The notes under the pieces are model-generated. The model was given only the letters and a program-made list of their open reading frames with translations. It searched no databases and was not told where the DNA came from. Shown here piece by piece: positions 55,103 through 64,000 of a stretch of DNA of 64,000 bases. The DNA is from Arachis hypogaea. Lineage: Eukaryota > Streptophyta > Magnoliopsida > Fabales > Fabaceae. Each line of letters begins with the position of its first letter. Positions within the stretch are counted from its first letter, which is position 1. A program made the position numbers and the translations under genes. The stretch is from assembly GCF_003086295.3 (NCBI RefSeq), contig NC_092051.1, forward strand, positions 71,301,772 to 71,365,771, given 5' to 3'.

Positions 55103-58100
55103 GGGGGGGGGTGGAAACCGGAAAAAAAACTGTGAAAAAAAAAACGAAGGAGCTTCCCAAAGATGAGGCTATTCTGGCTCGCCTTTAGGTGTCCTCCTCA
55201 GGATAGCGTCATTTAAAGAACGAGGGTCAGCACAAAAAAAAAAAAAAAAAAACCTGAAGAGCCTGCCGAAGATGAGGCCTTTACGGCTCAAGTTTAGGTG
55301 TCCCCTCGGGATAGCGTCATTTAAAGAACGAGTGTCTGCACAACGTAAAAAAAAAAAAAAAAAACCGTGAGGAGCCTGCCGAAGATGAGGCCGTTACGGC
55401 TCGCCTTTAGGTGTCCTCCTCGGGATAGTGTCATTTAAAGAACGAGGGTCAGCACAACGTAAAAAAAAAAAAAAACCGGAGGAGCCTGCCGAAGATGAGG
55501 CCTTTACGGCTCGCGTTTAGGTGTCCTCCTCAGGATAGCGTCATTTAAAGAACGAGTGTCAGCACAAAGGAAAAAAAAAAAAAAAACCATGAGGAGCCTG
55601 CCGAAGATGAGGCCGTTACGGCTCGCCTTTAGGTGTCCTCCTCGTGATAGCGTCATTTAAAGAACGAGGGTCAGCACAACTTAAAAAAAAAAACGGAGGA
55701 GCCTGCCGAAGATAAGACCATTATGGCTCGCCTTTAGGTGTCCTCCTCGGGATAGCGTCTTTTAAAGAACGAGTATCAGCACAACGTAAAAAAAAAAGGG
55801 AAAAAACCAAGAAAAAACTGTAAAAAAAAATCGGAGGAGCTTGCCAAAGATGAGGCCGTTACGGCTTGCCTTTAGGTGTCCTCCTCAGGATAGCGTCATT
55901 TAAAGAACGAGGGTCAGCACACCGTAAAAAAAATAAAAAATAAAAAATAAACACACCTGAGGAGCCTGCCGAAGATGAGGCCATTACGGCTCGCCCTTAG
56001 GTGTCCTCCTCGGGATAGCGTCATTTAAAGAACGAGTGTCAGCAGAACGTAAAATAAAAAAAAAAAAACCGGAGGAGCCTGCCGAAGATGAGGCCATTAC
56101 GGCTCGTGTTTAGGTGTCCTCCTCGGGATAGCGTCATTTAAAGAACGAGTGTCAGCACAACGTAAAAAAAAAAAAAACCGGAGGAGCCTGCCGAAGAGGA
56201 GGCCTTTACGGCTCGCGTTTAGGTGTCCTCCTCGAGATAGCGTCATTTAAAGAACTAGTGTCAGCACAACGTAAAAAAAAAAACCGTGAGGAGCCTGCCG
56301 AAGATGAGGCCGATACGGCTCGCCTTTAGGTGTCCTCCTCGGGATAGTGTCATTTAAAGAACGAGGGTCAGCACAACGTAAAAAAAAAAAAAAACTCCTG
56401 AGGACCCTGCTGAAGATGAGGCCATTACGGTTCGCCCTTGGGTGTCCTCCTCTGGATAGCGTCATTTAAAGAACGAGTGTCCGCAGAACGTAAAAAAAAA
56501 AAAAAAAAAAAAAAAAACCGGAGGAGCCTGCGGAAGATGAGGCCATTACGGCTCGTGTTTAGGTGTCCTCCTCGGGATAGTGTCATTTAAAGAACGAGTG
56601 TCAGCACAACGTAAAAAAAAATAAAAAAAAGGGGGGGGGAGTGAACCGGAAAAAAAACTTTGAAAAAAAACCGAAGGAGCTTCCCAATGATGAGAACGTT
56701 ACGGCTCGCCTTTAGGTGTCCTCCTCAGGATAGCGTCATTTAAAGAACGAGGGTCAGCACAATGTAAAAAAAAAATAAAAAAAAAACTGGAGGAGACTGC
56801 CGAAGATGAGGCCTTTACAGCTAGCATTTAGGTGTCCTCCTCGGGATAGCGTCATTTAAAGAACGAGTGTCAACACAAAGTAAAAAAAAAAAAAAAGACC
56901 GTGAGGAGCCTGCCGAAGATGAGGCCGTTACGGCTCGCCATTAGGTGTCCTCCTCGGGATAGCTTCATTTAAAGAACGAGGGTCAGCACAACATAAAAAA
57001 AAAACGGAGGAGCTTGCCGAAGATGAGACCATTATGGCTCGCCTTTAGGTGTCCTCCTCGGGATAGCGTCATTTAAAGAACGAGTATTAGCACAACGTAA
57101 AAAAAAAAAGGGAAAAAACCGAGAAAAAACTGTGAAAAAAAATCGGAGGAGCTTGCCGAAGATGAGGCCATTACAGCTCGCCCTTAGGTGTCCTCCTCGG
57201 GATAGCATCATTTAAAGAACGAGTGTCAGCATAACGTAAAATAAAAAAAAAAAACCGGAGGAGCCTGCCGAAGATGAGGCCATTATGGCTCGTGTTTAGG
57301 TGTCCTCTTCGGGATAGCGTCATTTAAAGAACAAGTGTCAGCACAACATAAAAAAAAAAAGAAAAAAAAACGGAGGAGCCTGCCAAAGATTAGACCATTA
57401 TGGCTCGCCTTTAGGTGTCCTCCTCGGGATAGCGTCATTTAAAGAACGAGTGTCAGCACAACGTAAAAAAAAAGGGAAAAAACCGGAAAAAAACTGTGAA
57501 AAAAAAATCGGAGGAGCTTGCCAAAGATGAGGCTATTACGGCTTGCCTTTAGGTGTCATCCTCAGGATAGCGTCATTTAAAGAACGAGGGTCAGCACAAG
57601 GTAAAAAAAAAAAAAAAAACTCCTGAGGAGCCTGCCGAAGATGAGGCCATTACGGCTCGCCCTTAGGTGTCCTCCTCGGGATAGCGTCATTTAAAGAACG
57701 AGTGTCTGCAGAACGTAAAATAAAAAAAAAAAAAAAACCAGAGGAGCCTGCCGAAGATGAGGCCATTACGGCTCGTGTTTAGGTGTCCTCCTCGGGATAG
57801 TGTCATTTAAAGAACGAGTGTCAGCACAACGTAAAAAAAAAATAAAAAAGAAAGGGAGGGGGGAGGGAACCGGAAAAAAAACTTTGAAAAAAAACCAAAG
57901 GAGCTTCCCAAAGATGAGAACGTTACGGCTCGCCTTTAGGTGTCCTCCTCAGGATAGCGTCATTTAAAGAACGAGGGTCAGCACAACGTAAAAAAAAAAA
58001 AAAAAACCGGAGGAGCCTGCCGAAGATGAGGCCTTTACGGCTCGCATTTAGGTGTCCTCCTCGGGATAGCGTCATTTAAAGAACAAGTCTCAGCACAAAG

Positions 58101-59737
58101 TAAAAAAAAAAAAAACCGTGTGGAGCCTGCCGAAGATGAGGCCGTTACGGCTCGCCTTTAGGTGTCCTCCTCGGGACAGCGTCATTTAAAGAACGAGGGT
58201 CAGCACAACATAAAAAAAAACGGAGGAGCCTGCCGAAGATGAGACCATTATGGCTCGCCTTTAGGTGTCCTCCTCGGGATAGCGTGATTTAAAGAACGAG
58301 TATCAGCACAATGTAAAAAAAAAGGGAAAAAACCGAGAAAAAACTGTGAAAAAAAATCGGAGGTGCTTGCCAAAGATGAGGCCATTACGGCTTGCCTTTA
58401 GGTGTCCTCCTCAAGATAGCGTCATTTAAAGAACGAGGGTCGGCACAAAAAAAATAAAAAAAAAAAACCTGAAGAGCCTGCCGAAGATGAGGCCTTTACG
58501 GCTCACGTTTAGGTGTCCTCCTCGGGATAGCGTCATTTAAAGAACGAGTGTCTGCACAACGTTAAAAAAAAAAAAAAAACCGTGAGGAGTCTGCCGAAGA
58601 TGAGGCCGTTACGGCTCGCCTTTAGGTGTCCTCCTCGGGATAGCGTCATTTAAAGAACGATGGTCAGCACAACGTAAAAAAAAAAAAACGGAGGAGCCTG
58701 CCGAAGATGAGGCCTTTACGGCTCGCGTTTAGGTGTCCTCCTCGGGATAGCGTCATTTAAAGAACGAGTGTCAGCACAAAGTAAAAAAAAAAAAAAACCG
58801 TGAGGAGCCTGCCGAAGATGAGGCCGTTACGGCTCGCCTTTAGGTGTCCTCCTCGGGATAGCGTCATTTAAAGAACGAGGGTCAGCACAACATAAAAAAA
58901 AAAACAGAGGAGCCTGCCGAAGATGAGACCATTATGGCTCGCCTTTAGGTGTCCTCCTCGGGATAGCGTCTTTTAAAGAACGAGTATCAGCACAACGTAA
59001 AAAAAAAAAGGGAAAAAACCGAGAAAAAACTGTGAAAAAAAAATCGGAGGAGCTTGCCAAAGATGAAGCCATTACGGCTTGCCTTTAGGTGTCCTTCTCA
59101 GGATAGCGTCATTTAAAGAACGAGGGTCAGCACACCGTAAAAAAATAAAAAATAAAAAATAAACACACCTGAGGAGCCTGCCGAAGATGAGGCCATTACG
59201 GCTCACCCTTAGGTGTCCTCCTCGGGATAGCGTCATTTAAAGAACGAGTGTCAGCAGAACGTAAAATAAAAAAAAAAAACCGGAGGAGCCTACCAAAGAT
59301 GAGGCCATTACGGCTCGTGTTTAGGTGTCCTCCTCGGGATAGCGTCATTTAATGAACGAGTGTCAGCACAACGTAAAAAAAAAAAAAACCGGAGGAGCCT
59401 TGATGACATGTTACCATGTCATGTTTTTTCTATGCTTTTTCCTTTGTTTTCAATAGGTTTTATGCACTTTCTTGAGCCATAAGCAAGCCAAGTGGGTAGA
59501 TTTTCATGCTTCCTTTGATTTAATCAACCATGTATGAATTCATCCTATTTCATGAGGTTTTATGCTAAAATTGTCACATATTATGAAAGAATGAATATCT
59601 CATGATTTTGAGCATAGCTTTGATGTGTTTGGTTGATTAATGATAGGTGAAGAAAGCTTGGAGAAGAGTTGAAGCAAGAAGGAATAGCTAGGAGTAAAGA
59701 GAAGACAATGGAATAAATGAAAATGAACCAGGAAGCA

Positions 59738-60055
59738 AAAAGTTGGACCTAAAGTTATCATCAAACTTTTGCACAAACTTTTGGTTGAAAAGTTAGCCCC
59801 AACGTTAGACCCCTAACTTGGAGGCTAACGTTGGCACATGAAATTCACCCTTGGGCACCAAAAGTTTGCGCCAACGTTAGCCCCCTAACTTTGAGGCTAA
59901 CGTTGGCATGAAGAGAACCTCCCTGGACACCAAAAGTTTGCGCCAACGTTAGCCCCCTAACTTGGTGGCTAACGTTGGCACATGAAATTCACAAGGGGAG
60001 GAGCAAAAGTTTGCGCCAACGTTAGCCCCCTAACTTTGAGGCTAACGTTGGCGCC
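59738..60055. repeat. Hairpin array in LTR of E
   Basis: Five inverted repeats. The last is perfect: GCGCCAACGTTAGCC at 60013-60027 and its reverse complement at 60040-60054. Confidence 0.9.
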
Positions 60056-60094
60056 ACACACCACAACAACTTGAAGGGGTATACTTCCAACAAG

Positions 60095-60590
60095 AATAAC
60101 TTGAGCTACAGAGCTCCAAATGAGGTGATTCAAGAAGCATTGGAAAGTAGGAATCAAGAGCTTTCCAAGCATATATGGCACTTCATGGTGGACACTAAAA
60201 TTGAGGGAGAAAACTGCCCCGCAATATGCATAAATGAACATGGTGGCAACCTGCAGTGAGGCCACTTGACCTCTGCACCTTCGATGGTGTATAACTCGAG
60301 CTGTAGAGCTCCAATTGATGTGCTCCCAACGGCATTGGAAAGTAGAAATCCAGGGCTTTCCAACAATGTATAATAGTATGGGGTGGACAATACGTTTGAG
60401 CCTCCAGAACTGGCATTTTCGCCAACGTTTGAGGCAAACGTTACTTCAAACTCTGCACACCAAAGCCAGCGACCATGCCCTCTTCAAATGATCGTAACTT
60501 GAGTTGTAGATGTCCAATTGAAGTGATTCCAAGTGGGTTAGAAAGCTGACATTCAGAGCTTTCCAACCATATATGATAGTCTATATTGGG
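60095..60590 (+). repeat. Three shared LTR modules in E
   Basis: The modules at about 60095-60190, 60290-60390 and 60487-60590 each contain a GAGCT(A/G)(C/T)AGAGCTCC-like start and a GAGCTTTCCAA-type end. They have the same order as in the 8385 solo LTR. Confidence 0.82.
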
Positions 60591-60987
60591 CATAAAATTA
60601 GCAACATGACAAGAGGACAAAGTTGGCGCCATGAACATGCATAAGGGAGGCCAACGTTGGAGCAAAAGTTAGACCCCTAACTTTTGCACCAACGTGGATA
60701 GCAGCAAATTTTGTGGGCTGATATGAAAAGTTAGACCAAAAGTTAGACCCCTAACTTTTGCTCAAACTTTTGGTCCAACTTTTGCAAAACTCCAACCCGG
60801 TTCATTTGGTTCACTTCGGTTCCTCCTCAAACTCCAAGAGCAATCAACCAAGGCCTCTTTCAACCCAATTCCACCAAGAGCAAAGGCCCATGATCATCAC
60901 TCAAAGGCACAAGAAATAGATAAAATAGGAATTTCATTTAATTGTAATTTGTTTTTAATTTCATTTTCATTTTCATTTTGTAAAGCC

Positions 60988-60996
60988 TATATAAGG
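60988..60996 (+). promoter_or_regulatory. TATA box of element E LTR
   Basis: TATATAAGG within GCCTATATAAGGC, as in the solo LTR at 8385. Confidence 0.55.
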
Positions 60997-61532
60997 CATC
61001 ATTTTCATATTTGTAAGGAGGCTGGCTCTGCTAGAGCATTAGGAGTAGAGTAGAATAGAAAGTCCCCTTTGATACACTTTTAATTTTCTGCAATTGTCAT
61101 TTTCTAATATTGAATTCAGTTTATGAAATCTCAGTTTCTACAATTCTCTGCTACACTTTTCTTTCCTGCAAGTTTAATTTTCGGCAATTGGTCTGAGTTC
61201 AAATTTACTGCTTCCATTTAACTTTCCAGCACCCAGCCCCTTTACATTTCATGCAATTTACATTTCTTGCTCTTTAAGCTTCTGCCCATTTACATTCTGC
61301 AACTTTAATTTCCCTGCAATTTTTACCTTCTGTTGCTCAACTTCACACAATTCACTCAATGTTAGCTTGACTAAACTAATCACCCACTAAAGTTGCTTGA
61401 TCCATCAATCCCTGTGGGATCGACCTCACTCCCGTGAGTTTTTATTACTTGATGCGACCCGGTGCACTTGCCGGTTAGATTTGTGTGTTTTGGGAGAAAT
61501 TTATTTTTCCACCAAAATACTCATCAAGTTTT

Positions 61533-61550
61533 TGGCGCCGTTGCCGGGGA
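61533..61550 (+). promoter_or_regulatory. Primer binding site, tRNA-Asp, element E
   Basis: TGGCGCCGTTGCCGGGGA, 6 bp after the LTR end. Confidence 0.93.
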
Positions 61551-61726
61551 TTGATTAGATCAACAATGATTAAGTGGGTGAGAAGTCTAGATTAAGCATT
61601 TTCTTTATTTTTGGTTTCTGTTTCAAAGTGAAACCAAGGTGTTTGAGTTTTTGCCTCACTAAGAAATTCTCATCTCTGATATGAGTAATTTCAATTTTCC
61701 TTGGTTGTGTGTTTTACAAAACTCAA

Positions 61727-62698
61727 ATGGAGTTCAACTCATCTCATGATCAAACAAATTCTATGGGATATCACCCACCATCACCAATCTCTAATGATGG
61801 ATGGGAATATCACCAAGAAACTTCAAATTCTGGGCTCTCCAATTCATGGAGCCATGCTTCAGAACCACAAGATGAGAAAGAAAAACATATGGGATATTTC
61901 CCTCCACCACAAAATGATTCAAGTCATTATTTCAATGGTGGCTGGGAGTATTACCAAGAAACTGCAAATTCTGAGCAGTCAACTCACATGAGAGATTGTC
62001 CAACCTCACCGCCCACTTCTACATTTGAAAATTCTTCATCACCTAAATATGCCTCAACACAAACTTCCACGAACCTAGGCCTCTCAAAGCTAGAGATCAT
62101 GTTTGAAAAATATGAGAGGGAGGTGCAAAGATCTTGGAACGAGCAAGAGAATTCATTCAAAAACATGGAAGTGATGGCAGGCCAATTGTTGAATGCAAGG
62201 AAGGAGAAAATGGAAAAACAAGAATGCAAGGTCCCTGTGTTAAGTGAAATTGCAAAAAAGGAGGAGGTGGAAGAGCAAAATGAAGATCCACTTCAAAAAT
62301 CCAGAGAATTGTTGAAAAGACAAGAACAATTCATGAAGGAACAACAACAAGCCTGGAAAAGGGAAGAAAGTCTCTTAAAAAATATGAATGAAGATTTAGA
62401 GAAAATAAGGAAACACTTAGAACCACTGAGCAAGAAAAATGAAGGCCAATTGATGGATATGAAGGAGAAAGTGGAAGAGCAAGATAAGGAGGCCACTACA
62501 TCAAGTGAACTTTCAATGAAGAATGAGGTGGTTGAACCTGAAACTTCACTTGAGATGACAAGAGAACATGAAAACTCACAACTCTCACAAACCTCCCTGG
62601 ACCAAAATGCCTCAACATCTGAAACCATGATTGAAAGGTATGACGAGGAGATGAAGAAATGTTGGGAAGATCGACAAACCTCCCCCATGATAGAGTGA
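61727..62698 (+). CDS. Element E ORF, coiled-coil-like protein of unknown function (323 aa)
   Basis: I do not recognise a family. The ATG at 61727 (MEFNSSHDQ) is preferred; an earlier ATG at 61681 opens only a short out-of-frame ORF. Residues 15-85 are rich in Pro, Tyr, Trp and His, with an internal near-repeat (DGWEYHQETSNSGLSNS and GGWEYYQETANSEQS) and HMGYFPPPQND. From about residue 120 to the end the protein is strongly charged (Glu, Lys, Gln) with long runs of likely coiled coil such as EQFMKEQQQAWKREESLL. There is no gag core, zinc knuckle or enzyme motif. It sits where gag would be. The frame ends at TGA, but similar composition continues in the same frame to 63130. Confidence 0.7.
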   Translation: MEFNSSHDQTNSMGYHPPSPISNDGWEYHQETSNSGLSNSWSHASEPQDEKEKHMGYFPPPQNDSSHYFNGGWEYYQETANSEQSTHMRDCPTSPPTSTFENSSSPKYASTQTSTNLGLSKLEIMFEKYEREVQRSWNEQENSFKNMEVMAGQLLNARKEKMEKQECKVPVLSEIAKKEEVEEQNEDPLQKSRELLKRQEQFMKEQQQAWKREESLLKNMNEDLEKIRKHLEPLSKKNEGQLMDMKEKVEEQDKEATTSSELSMKNEVVEPETSLEMTREHENSQLSQTSLDQNASTSETMIERYDEEMKKCWEDRQTSPMIE

Positions 62699-63130
62699 TT
62701 GAAACAAATGTTGGGTGTAAAAGAGGAAGTGGAGGAGCAAGAAAGTGAAGAAGTCATTCCAAACTCAAGTGAGGCAGAGAAGTACATAAAGGAGGAGTTC
62801 ATGGAACCACCAATACAAAAGGCTCTGGATGAATACAAAACTCCAAAAATCACACAACCACCAAGACTTGGATTCAAAGAAGTGAAGGCAATTGACAAAA
62901 GCACCGAAAAGAGGATTGCGACCAAACTACCAAGGACAACATTCAAGAGGAGGTCAACCACAAGCAATCCAACCCCTGGACCAATAGCAGGCAAGCTCAA
63001 TCAAGCCATGTACAACAAAAAGCTTGTTGAGAGGAAACCAAGACAGGGGGCAATAGCTGAATCTTCTCCTCTCTTGAAGTCATTCCTCTTAACAAATTGG
63101 AAGAAGAGGAAGAAAGTAAGGAACAGGTAG
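62699..63130 (+). pseudogene. Continuation of element E ORF after a stop codon
   Basis: This is in frame with the preceding ORF across the TGA at 62696-62698. It is acidic first (EEVEEQESEEV) and then basic (RTTFKRRSTT, NWKKRKKVRNR). The constant frame, and the absence of another stop for 143 codons, suggest that the intact protein had about 466 residues with a basic C-terminus. Readthrough or a genuine stop cannot be told apart from one copy. Confidence 0.6.
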
Positions 63131-64000
63131 ACAGTAGGTATATTTTTTTTCTCCTCGCTTTGTTTAAAATTCAATAAATTGGCATATGGTTACATTCTAA
63201 GTTTGGTGTTGCCTTGCAACAAATTGTTTTCAATCTTTTTGGATGATTGCATCAAATCAAAAATGAAAAGCGACACACCAAGATTCTAAGTTTGGTGTGC
63301 CACCTATTTTTCTATGCAAATCGTTCAGCAACACCACTTGTCTGCATAACCATAATGTCTTTGCAGTGTTAATTTTCTTTTGGTTTGATATTTTGTTATT
63401 CTGTTTACTTTAGTTAATTCTTTGTTTTTAATGCTTCCATTTTAGTTTGCTTATTTGCTGTGTTTATTAATACATCACTAAGAGAGCTTTATTAATGACA
63501 GATTCTTGGCTCAGTGATTGTATTTAATAAAGAACAGTTTTATTTGCTTGGTTTTAATTCAAATAAATGGACATAGGATTGCATTCTAAGTTTGGTGTTG
63601 CTATGCAACACAATTTGCTTCAAATCTTTACTGGATACTTGCACTGATTCCAAGCGAAAGTGTCACATTAAGTTTGGTGTGCCACTTATTCTTTATGCAA
63701 AGTATTATGCTCACCTTCTTAAGTTTGCAATCACAATGTCTCTGTCTCTTGTGCCTTGATTATTATCTTTAATTTTGCTTGCTTGAAACACATGTACTAC
63801 TAACATTCCTTGTGTAAGACATTCATGATCCATCTTAGCCCCATAGCCACGGTTCTAATAGTTGCTTGAGGATGAGCAAGCATTCTGAGTTTGGTATGGG
63901 AAGGAGGAGAATGAGAGGAAAATGACAACAATAGAGAAGATGAACTACAAGGTTGTAAAGTTCCTTTTCCTCTCATTTGTTTCAAGCACTATAAACTGCA
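63131..64000 (+). other. Element E 3' non-coding region (partial)
   Basis: No gene is seen. There are four TAAGTTTGGTG copies (63198, 63287, 63587 and 63669), and a GAGTTTGGTATGG variant near 63888 preceded by TTGAGGATGAGCAAGCATTC. That arrangement resembles the one before the LTR in elements B and C (GACAAGCAA ... AAGTTTGGTG). Confidence 0.7.

Larger units (their letters stand above)
44746..59400. repeat. Satellite block 5 (14.7 kb)
   Basis: This is the longest uninterrupted array, about 125 monomers of the same family. No retrotransposon insertion or gene is seen. Local duplications are evident: about 467 bp repeated at 45.08-46.0 kb, about 215-260 bp repeats near 47.75-48.3 kb, and a period of about 2.8 kb from 49.4 kb to about 56 kb. 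Minus-strand ORFs here are by-products of the repeat (phenylalanine runs from the A-tracts). Confidence 0.97.
59401..61526 (+). repeat. 5' LTR of element E (2126 bp)
   Basis: It starts TGATGACATG and ends ATACTCATCA, abutting satellite on the left. It holds hairpins of the CCAACGTTAGCC type (59738-60055 and 60420-60790), three shared modules (60095-60190, 60290-60390 and 60487-60590), a TATATAAGG box (60988-60996) and the conserved R/U5 block (GCGACCCGGTGCACTTGCCG). Confidence 0.93.
59401..64000 (+). mobile_element. Element E: non-autonomous LTR retrotransposon, 5' part
   Basis: It has a 5' LTR, a tRNA-Asp primer site, one ORF region without similarity to gag or pol motifs, and a 3' non-coding region rich in TAAGTTTGGTG. 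It runs off the right edge, so the 3' LTR and target duplication are unseen. The LTR is of the same family as the solo LTR at 8385. Confidence 0.9.

Noticed and set aside
21788..56465. Minus-strand ORFs with phenylalanine runs and the recurring pattern CADTRSLNDAIPRRT
   Set aside because: They are the satellite monomer read in one frame. The Phe runs are the A-tracts and frames change with tract length. There is no conserved start and no sign of coding constraint.
62293..63000. A 235-aa Ser/Phe-rich ORF antisense to the element E ORF
   Set aside because: It is the complement of Glu/Lys-rich coiled-coil coding sequence. The plus-strand frame begins after the primer site as expected for an element ORF.

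Overview
This window is plant heterochromatin with no host gene that I can support. It consists of one satellite family (about 26.7 kb in five blocks) interrupted by Ty3/gypsy LTR retrotransposons of the Athila lineage (non-chromovirus, tRNA-Asp primed). The organism is most likely a legume, and I infer Arachis (peanut or a wild relative). That inference rests on remembered resemblance of the short hairpins (for example CTGGCGTTCAACGCCAG) and of the LTRs to peanut repeats; I could not search to confirm it. A pericentromeric or other satellite-rich location fits best.

Layout: 1-6231 is the 5' part of a minus-strand, non-autonomous gag-protease element (A), whose 3' LTR lies beyond the left edge. 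6232-8384 is satellite. 8385-10670 is a plus-strand solo LTR with 5-bp target duplications (GATAG). 10671-12706 is satellite. 12707-21853 is a minus-strand element (B) with both LTRs and an internal region related to A. 21854-27781 is satellite. 27782-41018 is a plus-strand tandem retrotransposon (C): a truncated 3' fragment, an LTR, an almost intact gag-pol internal region and a second LTR. 41019-42918 is satellite. 42919-44740 is a minus-strand solo LTR (D) with 5-bp duplications (CATGC). 44741-59400 is the longest satellite block. 59401-64000 is the 5' part of a plus-strand element (E) whose only long ORF encodes a coiled-coil-like protein of unknown function.

The satellite has monomers of about 105-140 bp, each with an A-tract. 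Monomers fall into about seven sequence types that follow one another in fixed order, giving a seven-monomer higher-order repeat of about 840 bp, clearest at 6232-7910. A longer period of about 2.8 kb is visible in 49.4-56 kb. Monomer order is kept across most retrotransposon insertions, so the elements entered an array that already existed.

C is the only element here encoding reverse transcriptase, RNase H and integrase. A, B and E lack these and presumably depended on such a partner; all four priming sites match tRNA-Asp. The most unusual observations are: arrays of short perfect hairpins, with a different sequence in each LTR family but in the same U3 context; the same kind of array inside the C polyprotein reading frame and again in its 3' non-coding region; a tRNA-Cys-like 5' half in the C 3' region; a shared LTR module of about 100 bp; and the repeated TAAGTTTGGTG motif that occupies the place of the polypurine tract.
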